DNA of 64,000 nt. It comes from Neopestalotiopsis rosae. Lineage: Eukaryota; Ascomycota; Sordariomycetes; Amphisphaeriales; Sporocadaceae. Position 1 is the first letter of the stretch. Each line of letters begins with the position of its first letter. Below, in pieces: positions 33,101 through 42,961 of this stretch. The notes under the pieces were generated by a model. That model saw only the letters and a program-made list of their open reading frames with translations, made no database searches and was not told where the DNA came from. Location of the stretch: assembly GCA_023078685.1 (NCBI GenBank), contig JALGAS010000012.1, positions 682,001 to 746,000 on the forward strand, in the 5' to 3' direction. Position numbers and translations under genes: made by a program.

Positions 33101-35040
33101 CCATCCTCGTCCCAACTTTGTTCCTCCCCATCGTTGAATTCGGGCTCTAGAGGGTGCTGTCTCAAATCCATGTCGTCTCCATCATCTTCGTCATCTTGTG
33201 GCGCAAGATAGTTGCTGGTATCATAATCTCCCCCATCTTCGTCCTCATCATACTCATCATCATAGCGGTCCGCGGCATGGCCCGCGTATGCATGCACCTC
33301 CTCTTCCCAATCCTCCTCGGTAACATCATGGCCAGGTGGCGGTCCTTGAATAAAAGGGTTTTGGGCAGCCTGCTGGAGCTCACGTGCTACCTGTGCTGGT
33401 CGTGAAACGGGAGCGTCTCCGAGGCTGCCGTGTGCTGCATCTACAAGTGAAGCTTCCGCATCAGAATCACTTTCATCAATGACCATAGCAGATTGCGGAG
33501 TCTGACCATCGCCACTATGCCGACTTGATACTGGTCTTGACAAAGAGCGGCCGTCTCGTTGGTTGACTGTAGTCCAAGCCGATGTTCCTGCATTCAATGC
33601 CGCTCGTTCCGAGGGGATACTAGCCTCGCGGGCGTACGGATCAGCAGGCACCGTCACCGTGGCTTCTGCGAGAGGGACACTCGATTCGATGAATGGTGAA
33701 GCTTGAGGAACTTGGCTGGTTGGCTTGGCATCATAATGTTCAGGATCGGGATATACTGTCGAAGATTGCTCATGACCGGGGTACGTTGTTAAAGATTGCT
33801 CTTGAGTTTGAATTCCCGGGTTTGTCGAGACAAGGCTGTCGTCAAAAGCAAAAGGATGAGGTTGTACGAAAGAATCATGTGGAGGCACAAAACCAAAGCC
33901 GTTGGGTATTTGTGATTCAAAAGGTCGCTCCAGACTGGAATCGTAAGGCATTTGCGTGTCGTGAGAGAGTTCAGGATATGCGATGGGTAACTCGGGCAGA
34001 GGCTGCTGATTCCACTCTGCATGCTCGGGCTGAATACCAGCGTTATTGCCAAAAACTGGCTTCGGTGGATTCGGCAGAAGACCAATAAATTGCTCTTGCG
34101 GCTCGGATGCTGTCCAAGTTCCTTGCGAAACAGTCTGTTGTCCCTGGTTGACGACAGTGCCCGTCTGGTGAAATGGATTCGGCTGAGCCGAGTCCTGGGG
34201 CTTTTCCTGCTCAGGTGGCGGTCCTGGAAAGTCTAATTCCATGGTCTGGCATTCTCCATCCGCCATTTGCGGACGGACTGGACTCGAACGCCCATCTTCC
34301 GTGTCTTCTTCCGGCGACTCTTCTGGACTGGGCGACCGACTGGTATATCTCCAAGCTCGAGGATCCAGCGAAAATCGTGTCTTCTTCCGACCTTTACCCT
34401 TGATTCCCCCATCATCCTCGAATAGATCCCCCTCAAACAATCCCCCGTAGGATATTCTAGCTCTCTTGACAAAGGCGGGCGATTCGAACTCTCCGTCCTT
34501 TAATTGAAGCGCATTGTTCTTCATGGGTGTCGCACTTGGAAGCAGGGGTATATCCAGCTCAATCTCGGGCTCTGGTACTGGCAACACCACCAGGGGCTCA
34601 GCTTCTGGCTCCACCAACGCGTCAACATTGACGTCTCTTGTCTCCTCGGTATACCCAATCTTTGCTTGTAGGATCAATCGCTTGGAGAAGCTAAGCTGCC
34701 ACTCCGACTCGATTCCCGGGGTACGTGACTTGGCATCGTTGGCCACAAATTCGGCGCCTTCCAAGCTCAATCGCACCTTGTCGCCGCTGCCTAGACCACA
34801 TTCCGAAATGGCTTTGGCGCTTGCACCGACACAGTTGACGCGAATCTGACCCTTGGCTAGACGCAAACGAGCCTCGGGTTCGGCGAGGATGAATGCGACA
34901 GAATTGTTGACCTTGTTGAATGGCCACACAATCGTGATCATGCCATGAACGGCAGAACCGCGAGGTGTTTCAGGGCTCAGCTGCGCAATCGGCACCGCAT
35001 TCTCCAGCCTCTTAGCGACGTCCATGTTGTCGTCGGCCAT
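30133..35040 (-). CDS. Giant telomere-type single-stranded DNA-binding protein (Pot1/Cdc13-like OB fold)
   Basis: One uninterrupted 1635-residue frame. The C-terminal ~170 residues resemble the telomeric ssDNA-binding OB fold of Pot1/Cdc13 (Telo_bind): a core including REYVMSFTITDHS, GVCEAQLYRPHK and VKHGDVVLLRSFTVVAL. A second OB-like segment is at the N terminus (VHGMITIVWPFNKVNNSVAF to DKVRLSLEGAEFVAND, ~residues 30-115). Between them are more than 1200 residues of low-complexity sequence with long Asp/Glu runs (~600-800), PQ-rich parts and, at ~1180-1360, tandem 33-residue repeats around GSPERAAIERHQ. Large proteins with a C-terminal Telo_bind domain occur in other sordariomycetes. A role in telomere capping, as a Cdc13/CTC1-like factor, is inferred and not shown. 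Start MADDNMDVAKRL is the only upstream Met. Confidence 0.75.
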   Translation of the reverse strand: MADDNMDVAKRLENAVPIAQLSPETPRGSAVHGMITIVWPFNKVNNSVAFILAEPEARLRLAKGQIRVNCVGASAKAISECGLGSGDKVRLSLEGAEFVANDAKSRTPGIESEWQLSFSKRLILQAKIGYTEETRDVNVDALVEPEAEPLVVLPVPEPEIELDIPLLPSATPMKNNALQLKDGEFESPAFVKRARISYGGLFEGDLFEDDGGIKGKGRKKTRFSLDPRAWRYTSRSPSPEESPEEDTEDGRSSPVRPQMADGECQTMELDFPGPPPEQEKPQDSAQPNPFHQTGTVVNQGQQTVSQGTWTASEPQEQFIGLLPNPPKPVFGNNAGIQPEHAEWNQQPLPELPIAYPELSHDTQMPYDSSLERPFESQIPNGFGFVPPHDSFVQPHPFAFDDSLVSTNPGIQTQEQSLTTYPGHEQSSTVYPDPEHYDAKPTSQVPQASPFIESSVPLAEATVTVPADPYAREASIPSERAALNAGTSAWTTVNQRDGRSLSRPVSSRHSGDGQTPQSAMVIDESDSDAEASLVDAAHGSLGDAPVSRPAQVARELQQAAQNPFIQGPPPGHDVTEEDWEEEVHAYAGHAADRYDDEYDEDEDGGDYDTSNYLAPQDDEDDGDDMDLRQHPLEPEFNDGEEQSWDEDGEEYDEDDYDEDEEEEEEEEPEINRPPPRPASSAPVVIDLLSDSDDEDDEPPRPPPSTMPAVRPQPSMQATSPDYGPGSEESEEEEEEEVEVAEEESEESEEESEDEPIMEAGHDSEDGSDIDVQETAEVNEILDDSEAESEEDESDVSEVADQVSRLPTTVPIESDELKDEAIVVGQPQSDEQQQPDSSQQEQMSIVEQPVPTEADHEPTEETDHVPEIKSSIDIPSSPPLTRPLLPPVLSNEDVVMEDASPAAPKDPLPTPAETQPTKQPEETAMEIDNVTQSSPEAIANNDTMDDEDSISDEIVVATDEPEQPKSPGTQPMSSVNALNIIADAVPEDDIMAESKLAAKANVEEADISQVADSTSRSFVFESGETIQDVLESSPFNQSQSTTPFPVSADVYDIDDVVSLASQLSGDDALQAALRDEDTREYDSDGYETTVIEFSQDQESEAVPFTQSFQELADTEPSPVETQDHEMLDEEVAKTVDTQDEPAPASSPASMRVKKQADARDSSPNLGVGPNEHVNEAGLPMNSPEWTVKELHEHEEPDVRKSPAALRATPVTHKNEAGLTVGSPERAAIERHQEEGVPDDSQPAQEKDENKVTMGSPEHAAIEQDQEESAASGLETVQEQTETEPHMGSPERAAIERHQEQGLSDEPEPAQEQAETEHLVGSPERAAIERHQDQEPKEVPGTTPVQPKAEEPFIGSPEKTAKRRFQQNHPDSEEMASDPSLRLARAAIASRNGRQRGSTPDSRPQTRSKSFQKTPSPELPDNSVQLARAALSTPSKTTRNEAQALASSPTSSKVEEETSSLTASKLKLVRHLRDQLPECNTLKVLRQHTGKSVEVMAVAMMTPPTPVRAKGGPREYVMSFTITDHSISPSGVCEAQLYRPHKESLPQVKHGDVVLLRSFTVVALKGKGYGLRTNEGSSWAVFDREDEAPQIKGPPVEYGEAETIFAAYLREWYGLLDDKAKQKLEKANQKIIEAGKAK
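30963..31500. repeat. 99-bp tandem repeat inside the OB-fold gene
   Basis: On the minus strand the motif encoding GSPERAAIERHQ recurs at an exact 99-bp spacing. The equivalent base falls at 31359, 31260, 31161 and 31062, with a weaker copy at about 30963 and a diverged one near 31480. Each unit is 33 codons: a conserved 12-residue head and a variable Glu/Gln/Pro-rich tail. Confidence 0.85.
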
Positions 35041-35959
35041 TGTGGTGATTGTCGCAAACGTGCATCGTCGACGCGTAGAGTGGTGTAATTGACGTGTCGA
35101 TCATAGCCCGCTTACCGGTCGTAAATCGTCAGCGTCATAAGCGTCATAAGCGGTCGGTCATTTGATGCGTCACCGTCGCATAGATGCAAACGTCGTCTGT
35201 CGAGAATTGATGATGGTGATAGAGATGAACATGCCAGTCGGTGGCTTCCAACACGGAAACAGAAACGCGGCTGATGAGCTTTATCGATAAGTACCTAATT
35301 GAAGGTGGTACCCAAGCTATGTTGGACCTGCCAACACTATGTAGTACACGCCAAGACTCAAGCGCCTGCATTAAATCAGCTGCACCCACCCGACTTACTT
35401 CAGTCATTTTTGGTTTTCACTTTCATAGCTACTGTTACCATTTGCATGCATTATTTCAAACTTTGCACAATTATATGTCATTGGAAATGTTGGTAGGAAA
35501 ACGCATAACATTGAATTACTGTGACTAGCTACAAAGACTCTCCAGTGTACAGAGAGAGGAGCCTGTCAATTTCATGCTAGGTTCTCCTCGATTGATGCCG
35601 TTCTCAAGGCCTCGACATTATGGTCTCGTTTGCTACAGATGGTCTTCCCATGATTTCGAATTGTGCTGTTGGGTGATACCGCGAGCAGCGACAGCAGACC
35701 AGGCCTGTGGGTATCATAGAGTCACGTCGGGGTACTCAAACTCGGAGCACAAGAAACTGCTCGGTTCATAGTAGGGTCAAGCCTGTCCAGATTAACATGG
35801 AGGGTTAACGTCTACCACTCTGTTCTAGGGCATGGTCAGTCTTGTCCGTTCCGAAATGGGTCAAAACCTCTACTCAGTCAAGAGCAGGTCATATGACGCC
35901 AAATATCGGATCCAGGAACAGACGATCCCTCTCAGTCCTGCACGTTGGCTTCATGAGAC
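35041..35959. other. Intergenic region containing duplicated segment A
   Basis: It lies between the OB-fold gene start and the 3' end of the first RS/CCHC gene. It holds promoter sequence and the segment at 35325-35573 that recurs at 46 kb. GTG- or ATG-initiated short frames over the repeat are not supported as genes. Confidence 0.5.
35325..35573. repeat. Dispersed ~250-bp non-coding repeat, copy A
   Basis: Aligned by eye with 46125-46372, about four of five bases agree over the full length. The core GCGCCTGCATTAAATCAGCT then GCACCCACCCGA is nearly perfect, as is TGTGACTAGCTACAAAGACT. Both copies lie ~300-400 bp past the stop codon of an RS/CCHC gene, in the same orientation. There is no terminal inverted repeat or open frame common to both. 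Confidence 0.8.
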
Positions 35960-37741
35960 CTAATCCCTTGGCTCTGGCTTAATGAGCGGGTCTGGCTCGA
36001 TGAATGGCTGAGACTCGAGCGGCTCTGGCTTGATAGCATCATCCTCATCCGGTTTCGGAAGGTTGGAGAGGAGGCTGGCGAGGCTGGTGTTTATAGCCCT
36101 GGGCGGCCGTTGACGTAAGGGAGGCACGTCGCTGACCCCATCCCCAAACCGACGTCGAGGTCTCGGGGAAAGGTCAAAGTCGACGTTGACCATATCGCCA
36201 GATTGCAGTCGAGGCCTAGGGGGAAGTTCGTCGTCGACCACATTTCCCAACCCAAGTTGAGGCGCGGCGGGCAGCTCGTGATTGACCACATCCCCAAACC
36301 GCTCTTGAGGGGCGGGAGGCAGGCCGGAAAACGTGCTGGCTGATTGCTTTGCCAGTTGCCTCAGCTTCCGCCTCTTTGGATTCTTTCTCTTCTGGGAGCG
36401 CTTCTTCCTACTATTGATGATAGTCGGCTCGGCATCGGAGCTGTCACGCTCGTCACTATGCTCATCGTCCTGCGCATCCTCTTGCTCGTCCTCTTGTCCT
36501 ACCAACTGTGGCTGAAGGTCGACAATAGTCCGAGTAGGTGTGAGAACCCATTCTGGGAACACGTGAGGTCGTCTTGGGTTTGGCTTTTCGCAACCCTCAT
36601 TGGCGAACAGGGTCCATTTCGGTTGATAGTCAACGGCTTTTCCTTGATGTTCATATTGATTACGGAGCCATGCTGGCATGGGATCATTCGCCAAGGGTCC
36701 ACAGTGCATCCAGCCGCCCAACGCACGATCAGGCGGTGGCAGTGAATTGAGTTCTGTATTCATGGGCTGGAGAGCACCATACTCGAACCGTTCATGGTAC
36801 AGGAGCTTCACATGCATCGTCCGGTCGAGCATGAACTGGGCTTGCTCGTAGATCTTTGCCGTTACAGGAGACAGGGGAGCAACCAAGCACTTGTTGCCTT
36901 TGCCGATGGCAATGTGCTGGAATGACTTTCTGCTCGCTACTTGAGGCAAAGCCTGTCTCGCAAAAACGTACAGATACAGCTCCAGGAGGTGATGAATCTC
37001 CTTTGCATACTTTTTCCAGTACTCGCAGTCGTCGGTGATGTGATCACCTCCTCCGCAAAGTACACAAGACCTGAGGATGCCATCGCACAATGGACCGCGA
37101 CAGAATTCGGGAGCATGGATACGCTCACACGCAAAATGCCAAATTTTACTGCGGTCCTCGGGAAGATCTGGAAGAGCGTCGGCACCTTTGGACCTGACCA
37201 ACTTCAATGCCTGGCGCCTTGATGGAGCAACCCAGGCATAAGTCGGAGGTCCACGGACACTGCGACGCGGTGGTCGCGGTTCTAGTTGGTGGCTGGCATG
37301 TGTCTCGCTCTGCCTATGATCAGAGCTAATTGGTGATCGCTGTCGAGAGCGACTCCTTGTTCTTCGGCGGGAGCGACTTCTTGTTCGTCGGCGGGAGCGT
37401 GATCGTCGGGAGCGTGATCGTCGTCGGGAGTGTGATCGTCGTCGGGAGTGTGACCCTCGGCTTCTTGCTCGTTTGTGGGAGCGGCTTCTTGCTCGTCTGC
37501 GGGAGCGGCTTCGTGATCGTCGGCGCGAGCGACTTGGTGATCGTCGGTGTGAGCGACTTCGTGATCTATCTGCATCGTGGTACGATCGTCGGTGTGAGCG
37601 ACCTCGTGATTCATCTTCGTCATGATGTGACCGTTGGTCGGAGCGACCTTGTGATCGAACGTCGTAATTTTGTGGTCGTTGGTTGTCAATTGGGCGTGAC
37701 GTGCCCTGACGGCGTTTATCACGATGATTGTGGTTTGGCAT
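35960..37741 (-). CDS. RS-domain protein with CCHC zinc knuckle, paralogue 1
   Basis: Unrecognised 593-residue protein. Residues ~30-150 are an Arg/Ser-rich domain (repeated SRSRRRSRSR-type runs), as in splicing and RNA-binding factors. A conserved core (~165-400) contains IWHFACERIHAPEFCRGPL and a zinc knuckle CVLCGGGDHITDDC that fits C-x2-C-x4-H-x4-C exactly. The C terminus has an acidic stretch, a basic KKRSQKRKNPKRRK patch (likely nuclear localisation) and imperfect ~25-residue repeats around FGDVVNHELP. The core is shared with the gene at 46677. RNA or nucleic-acid binding in the nucleus is inferred from the RS and CCHC parts; no catalytic domain is visible. No intron is needed. Confidence 0.75.
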   Translation of the reverse strand: MPNHNHRDKRRQGTSRPIDNQRPQNYDVRSQGRSDQRSHHDEDESRGRSHRRSYHDADRSRSRSHRRSPSRSRRRSRSRSRRRARSRSHKRARSRGSHSRRRSHSRRRSRSRRSRSRRRTRSRSRRRTRSRSRQRSPISSDHRQSETHASHQLEPRPPRRSVRGPPTYAWVAPSRRQALKLVRSKGADALPDLPEDRSKIWHFACERIHAPEFCRGPLCDGILRSCVLCGGGDHITDDCEYWKKYAKEIHHLLELYLYVFARQALPQVASRKSFQHIAIGKGNKCLVAPLSPVTAKIYEQAQFMLDRTMHVKLLYHERFEYGALQPMNTELNSLPPPDRALGGWMHCGPLANDPMPAWLRNQYEHQGKAVDYQPKWTLFANEGCEKPNPRRPHVFPEWVLTPTRTIVDLQPQLVGQEDEQEDAQDDEHSDERDSSDAEPTIINSRKKRSQKRKNPKRRKLRQLAKQSASTFSGLPPAPQERFGDVVNHELPAAPQLGLGNVVDDELPPRPRLQSGDMVNVDFDLSPRPRRRFGDGVSDVPPLRQRPPRAINTSLASLLSNLPKPDEDDAIKPEPLESQPFIEPDPLIKPEPRD

Positions 37742-38596
37742 CGTGAGTTATCTCTCTTGATTGATGAGTCAGGAGAGATAGTTGGCGGAAGAGAGATAGA
37801 CAGCTTCCACCAGTGTGGGAATTTTTTGAGGTGTGTGTTGTTTTTCTTCTTGTGGGCGGGTCACTTGCGATTATGCCATTTGATTATTCCATCTATTCAG
37901 TCCATTTGATGATTATTCCAGTCTGATTATTCCAAGAGCGCGGCGGTTGAGCTCAAGCTTGCAGGCACCAGTGACAGCCGCCAATACGCTTCGAATAGGT
38001 ACAATCACCCAGCAGAAGTCTGCGCACGCATATTATATAATTTTTATAGGAAAAAAAAACACAAAATAAGTGGACAGCTAAGCATGCATCTAGCATGTTG
38101 ATGAGGATGCGTGAACATCGAGGTTCTATCAATGACTGAATCTGTAGCTATTGTACGTGAAAAACAAGGGTCCAGAATGTTCAGTTACTCGTAGGTCGTG
38201 CATTGTCTTGGCATCCAAGAGCAGAGACCATCTGAAATCTTCAGCCACGCTGATAATTCAGTCCAGCGCTGCACAAATAGACTGATTCCATTTTTGGTCC
38301 TAATTGTTGTTGATCATCGAATCGGAAACAGTATTAGAGATGTCATCAGATGACCACGGTCTAAGGCAAGGCACAGCGATCACATCATGATTCAAGGATT
38401 TGCAGTGCCGCAGACCTGCATGTGCATCGTGCATGACTAACACCAACATTTCTTCTCGCGCCTTTGGGAAGCACCCCCCAAAATTACTCAAATTATTCAT
38501 TCTCATTGAGGCTCAACTCGTATCCAGTAGCTCTCGTAACTCCTTACTCTCCAAACGCTCACTTCGTCTTCTAATGTTTCGCGCGTCATTGCCAAG
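37742..38596. other. Divergent intergenic region RS/CCHC-1 and beta-propeller gene
   Basis: The RS/CCHC-1 upstream side (37870-37935) has repeated TGATTATTCCA boxes, a motif that also appears upstream of the paralogue (48503-48535, GGATTATC/GGATTATTCG). An A-run lies at about 38051-38060. No gene is seen. Confidence 0.45.
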
Positions 38597-39517
38597 ATGA
38601 CCAATAGTACAGCTTTCGCACAAATCTACAGGTTCCCTTCCGAATTCGTGGAGAACCTGCACGTTCTTGAAAATGGAAGTCTCCTCGTCACCACCATGGA
38701 GTCATCCACTGGTCTTCTCTACACTCTTGATCCAATGATCCCAGGTGCTCAGCCAAAGCTTGTGACCGCATTTGAGAAACCTATTACCGCTCTGACGGGT
38801 ATAGCTCCTCTGCCTGGTCATGGCAATGACATATATGCCGTAGCTGGCGGGCTGCATACATCTTTTGCCTTTGAGAGAGGAACAATGAGTGTCCAGATTG
38901 TGTCCCTCAAGGCAGGCAAGGTGATCGATAGTATCTCTGTGCCAAATACGGCCACGCTGAATGGCATGACGGCGCTACCACGCCAACCACACTTGCTCTT
39001 GAGCGCCGACTCAATCGATGGGCGCATCTTCTGCATCAACACTATCACTCACGAGGTCACCGTTGTGCTCGAGGACTACGCTCTCGGTCCTGGTGTGCAC
39101 AATCCGTCGTCTGGGGTACCGCCCATCGGCATCAACGGGATCCGCGCGCGAGGAGACTACATTTACTTTACCAACTCGAGCCAAGGGACTTTCGTTAGGG
39201 TGCGCGTCAATGAATACGGCCACGAGACTGGTGACTTCGAGATCCTAGCCCGAAGCCCCGAAGTCCGGCAAATATACGACGACTTTTGTTTCGACGACGA
39301 TGGAAATGCGTTTGTGGCCGTACACTCGACCGCGGTTTTTAAGATCACCCCCGACGGTGCCCAGACAACATTTGCTGGTGGCCTGACTGACTCTATATTC
39401 AAGGAACCCACGTCGGTGGCATTGGCGAAGGATGGCAAGTCGATATACGTTTCCACTGGTGGAAATTTCCGTGCGAGTCCTCGAGAGGGAGGCCAAATCA
39501 TTCAAGTGCACTTATAG
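38597..39517 (+). CDS. Six-bladed beta-propeller protein, SMP-30/gluconolactonase-like
   Basis: A 306-residue single-exon protein without a signal peptide. The sequence shows the repeating propeller pattern: ENLHVLENGSLLVTTMES at blade 1, GINGIRARGDYIYFTNSSQG, DDFCFDDDGNAFVAVHST and PTSVALAKDGKSIYVSTGG at later blades. Acidic residues at blade tops (DDFCFDDDGN) fit the metal site of SMP-30-type lactonases or strictosidine-synthase-like proteins. Intracellular proteins of this type are often found in fungal specialised-metabolite gene clusters, but also as solitary genes. Substrate is unknown. The start at 38597 follows a CT-rich leader; there is no competing upstream ATG in frame. Confidence 0.82.
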   Translation: MTNSTAFAQIYRFPSEFVENLHVLENGSLLVTTMESSTGLLYTLDPMIPGAQPKLVTAFEKPITALTGIAPLPGHGNDIYAVAGGLHTSFAFERGTMSVQIVSLKAGKVIDSISVPNTATLNGMTALPRQPHLLLSADSIDGRIFCINTITHEVTVVLEDYALGPGVHNPSSGVPPIGINGIRARGDYIYFTNSSQGTFVRVRVNEYGHETGDFEILARSPEVRQIYDDFCFDDDGNAFVAVHSTAVFKITPDGAQTTFAGGLTDSIFKEPTSVALAKDGKSIYVSTGGNFRASPREGGQIIQVHL

Positions 39518-39639
39518 TGAAGGAAGAACGCTTCAAAACCAGGTGTCATTTCATTCGGTGGTTCGAGTTGTCGATGAAAATACCCAAGCGAGAAAGAGTG
39601 ACATAATGCAACCAATCAAACCTCTGCGCACTACCAAGG

Positions 39640-39830
39640 ATAAAAATATGGAAAAAGTAAAAGTAATAAAAATAAATAAATAAAAAATGCTTAAGAAATT
39701 TCCTTTAAATAAAGCAGTTTGCTTACTTTTCTTAAATAAGTTCCTAAAAATAGAAAAACATTATAAAAGAAATAAAAGGAGAGGAAAATATAGATTATAA
39801 TATATCCATGCGCAGACTGCTGCTTGGTTA
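39640..39830. repeat. AT-rich island
   Basis: About 190 bp that are strongly A/T-rich (runs such as AATAAATAAATAAAAAA), in contrast with both neighbours. No open frame. It is probably a decayed repeat or RIP-affected fragment, similar in character to the islands near 18.1 kb and 59.6 kb. Confidence 0.45.
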
Positions 39831-40350
39831 ATAATATACTTTGATTGCAGCTATTCTCAACCTCTAAGAGATGAGCAGCTCGTACAGAATGCAATGCGTC
39901 CACTTCGTCATGGCAAGGGTCTGTTGACTTGTTCCGGCGCAGCAATCAAGGTCCCATCTTGGAAGATGTATTTGTTGGTTAGCTGAACGATGGCAAGCTG
40001 AGATTGGACCTGTATACCTGCATGGCCTCACACAATGCATAGACAGAGTCCGAGTGATTAATTGGGGCATGCGATCGGGGTTGCCGTTTCGGTCTTATGT
40101 GGAACCACGTCCAGATCACTGTATGCAACGGCCGTCTAACAGACTTGGTAGCTTACACAAATTCTATCGTTTTGCCTCATGCGCCTCTATCATGCCCTCT
40201 GTTATCTTGTCCTAGGTAAGCGCTAAACATACTTTGAGGGTATCAGGCTATCCACCTGTATGTATACTCGACTGGGATGGCACAAGCCACTATCATATGT
40301 TTGTTCCGTAACAGCCTGCACGCGAAATTGTGCTTGCTGACATGATGCGC

Positions 40351-40360
40351 GTTTATAAGA
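40351..40360 (+). promoter_or_regulatory. TATA-like box of the UGT gene
   Basis: GTTTATAAGA about 60 bp upstream of the ATG at 40412. Its spacing favours the upstream ATG as first in the mRNA. Confidence 0.45.
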
Positions 40361-40411
40361 AGCGTGCACTTTTGTACTGGTCGGTTCTCATTCTCCTTCA
40401 TTTCATTCACA

Positions 40412-42253
40412 ATGCTTCTTCTTTTTCTTGCAAGTAAGTCAGGACCTACAACTGCCCTGCTTGATCTCCGTGCCTCCACGTAGAATTATCGAAAAAGGCG
40501 GACCGTCGACTGGATACTTATCGACCTAGCATCTCGCATGATCACGATTTGACGAAGTCTAGTCGATACACAGTTCAAAACATGTCGAAACCCAAGCGCA
40601 TCCTGTTCTTGACGAACAGCGAGTACGGACAGGCCAACGTCGTGTTGGCTGTCGCGCACGCTCTCATGCACGCGGCTGCGGATGTTGAGATTCACATTGC
40701 ATCGTTTGAAATACTGGGCAAGGCGGTGCGCCTCTTATCTGACTATGCACTTCAGACGGCGCCAAACCCTCGGAGATCCGAGGGTATCGTGTTCCATCCC
40801 GTCCTTGGTCAGCCCTACTCACGTACGCCACTCACGAGGGAGACTTTTGACCTAACGCCTGGTCTCTACAATACGGCGCGAACCATTTTGGCCTTTCCCG
40901 AAGCCATGTCCCCATGGGAGCCGGAAGAGTTTGTTGGGCTTTGCGAGGAAGTCGAGCGCATCATCGACGAAGTACAACCGGACTTGGTCGTCGTCGAGCC
41001 AATGTTCAACCCTGGATTGACGATCTGTCATTACCGCCGCATGAAGTGGATGGTCCTATGTCCGAATACCATTAAGGATTTGGTCGTCCCCATGCAACCG
41101 GCACTGGCGGTCCTGTGGAAATACCCGATGTGAGATGTTCCTGCCATCTAGTTACGAGTATGGCGCGAGTTTGGACTAATCGTGGCTTTCAGTGTCTGTT
41201 CGGCATTGCCCTTTCCACTGCCATGGCACTTGATTCCGTACAATATTGTGCTGAATCTGGTGGCTGGGTATATGGTCCTCACCGACAAACGGAGAGCCGC
41301 AGTGGTTGCCCGTCTCCGGAGTCGCTACGGACCCGATATCCAGCTGATGACGCCTAGTGAACTCGGTGTTTTCCAGGCGCCGCCCGAGGGCCTGCGCGTC
41401 ATGGCCGCCAACAGCCCCGAGCTGGACTACCCGTTCGCCCATATCCCCAAGCATGTTATACCGGTCGGACCAATCGTGCGAGCCTCTAGAGCTCTCGAAG
41501 ACGTGGATCCTGGCCTACACGCATGGCTACAGCGCGGGCCTGCTCTCTATGTGAATCTGGGGACTTACCTCACAGCCACGGCGGACGAAGCAGCCGAGCT
41601 TGCCGGTGCGTTGCACGATCTCCTCGTCGCGGCCGATAAGTCTGATTATGGGGCGGAGACAGCTCCGCTCCGGATTCTGTGGAAGCTAGGACGCAAGGAT
41701 TCGGTCACCGGGAGCGATCGCCCAGCGCAGTCGAGCGGCGAGCAGGACTGGTCAGGTCCTTGGGCAAAGGTGGCTGAATTCTTGAATAGTGAGATGGACT
41801 CGGACCGTGTTCGAATCACCGGCTGGTTCACTGCAGAACCCAATTCCATTGTTGAGTCCAAGAATATTGTCTGTTCGGTTCATCATGGTGGAGCCAGCTC
41901 TTTCAATGAAGCTCTGTGGTGAGTATATGATATCATTGATTCCTAGCGTTTTCGTAAGTGAATCTTATACTGACCATGATGGTTCAAGTGCCGGTGTGCC
42001 GCAGGTATTACTGCCCCCATGGGCAGATTGCTACGATTTTGCCAACAGGGCTGAGCTCCTCGGCATCGGGGTTTGGGGGAACAAATTGGCCAGGCCGAGA
42101 TGGAAACGTGAGGAATTGGCTTCGGCTTTGGTGAACGTTATTCTAGGTCCTGATGCTGAAAAGACCAGAACCAGGGCGGCCGAACTAGCTTGCAGATATC
42201 CAGAGAATACCGGTAGAGATAAAGCAGCAGAAGAGATCCTAAAGAGTCTCTAA
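40412..42253 (+). CDS. UDP-glycosyltransferase (GT1-like)
   Basis: Transfers a sugar from a UDP-sugar to a small lipophilic acceptor. The certain exons are 40582-41129, 41193-41918 and 41989-42253 (512 residues from MSKPKRILFL). The N-terminal domain starts RILFLTNSEYGQANVVLA. The C-terminal donor-binding signature is HHGGASSFNEALC, then AGVPQVLLPPWADCYDFANR, intact though split by an intron. There is no C-terminal membrane anchor. An upstream ATG at 40412 (exon 40412-40433, GTAAGT donor, TAG acceptor at 40483) splices in frame into the region before 40582 without a stop and would add ~40 residues beginning MLLLFLA; I include it because it follows a TATA-like box. If it is untranslated leader the start is 40582. 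Acceptor is unknown. Confidence 0.85.
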
Positions 42254-42961
42254 TAAAATATCACGTAGTGCCTGCTCAAATTCGAGGTCAGCCAGCTATC
42301 ATGAAGATAAAAGGTCGTCAAGCAGGTTGCTGACAAGAGATCCTACAGGCCAAGCGAGTCAGGACGCGGCCGGAACAGCCCCTCCGACAAGCGAGCCCAC
42401 CATGTAGACTTTCCCGATCGCTTGCGCTGGCTATGGTCAAGTCCTGCCCTTCGCCATAGTCTCACTAGAGAGGCAATAATACTTGAATAGGTCGCATATT
42501 CAATGTTGAAACCTGAGGGTGTGTCTGTTCTTCGTCCAAGTCGCCATCTTCGGCGTTCAATCAGCAGTACAGGCTGGAGACACTAGCGGATACTTGATCC
42601 GGCTTACAGGCGTTGCTAGCACAAGATACTAGGGGGTCTTCCCGTTAAACAGCGCTGCAAGGTGCGGGGAAACCAACTTTAGTGGGTTCATCACAACTCG
42701 GAGATCACCTAAGCGACCCCGAGCCACAAAGGAAGTCTGCCGAACCTGCTTCTCCTTTTTATCTGGTCCAAAAATAGACGGCAGTCACCTTGATAACGGG
42801 ACACTTTTCTCTCGCCACGGCTTTCTATCTCGGTCATTCGCCAGTGATACTTTTTTCTTTTTCTTGGCGGTATTGTATAGCTACACACTTGGCGGCATCC
42901 GATCTGATTTTCCCCGCAAAACGGAACAGCATCTGCACGTCGATATTGCTCGACCACCCCC
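42254..42961. other. Intergenic region
   Basis: About 700 bp between the UGT stop and the Clr5-type gene. No gene, repeat or clear promoter box is seen. Confidence 0.4.

Larger units (their letters stand above)
39518..40411. other. Intergenic region with second AT-rich island
   Basis: It contains the AT-rich block at 39640-39830 and the UGT promoter with a TATA-like box near 40351. No gene is seen. Confidence 0.45.

Noticed and set aside
31484..34849. Plus-strand frames opposite the OB-fold gene
   Set aside because: They are Ser/Leu-rich mirror images of the acidic coding strand and show no independent features.
35241..35528. 95-codon frame across repeat copy A
   Set aside because: It begins at GTG, and the equivalent frame in copy B is interrupted, so the repeat is treated as non-coding.
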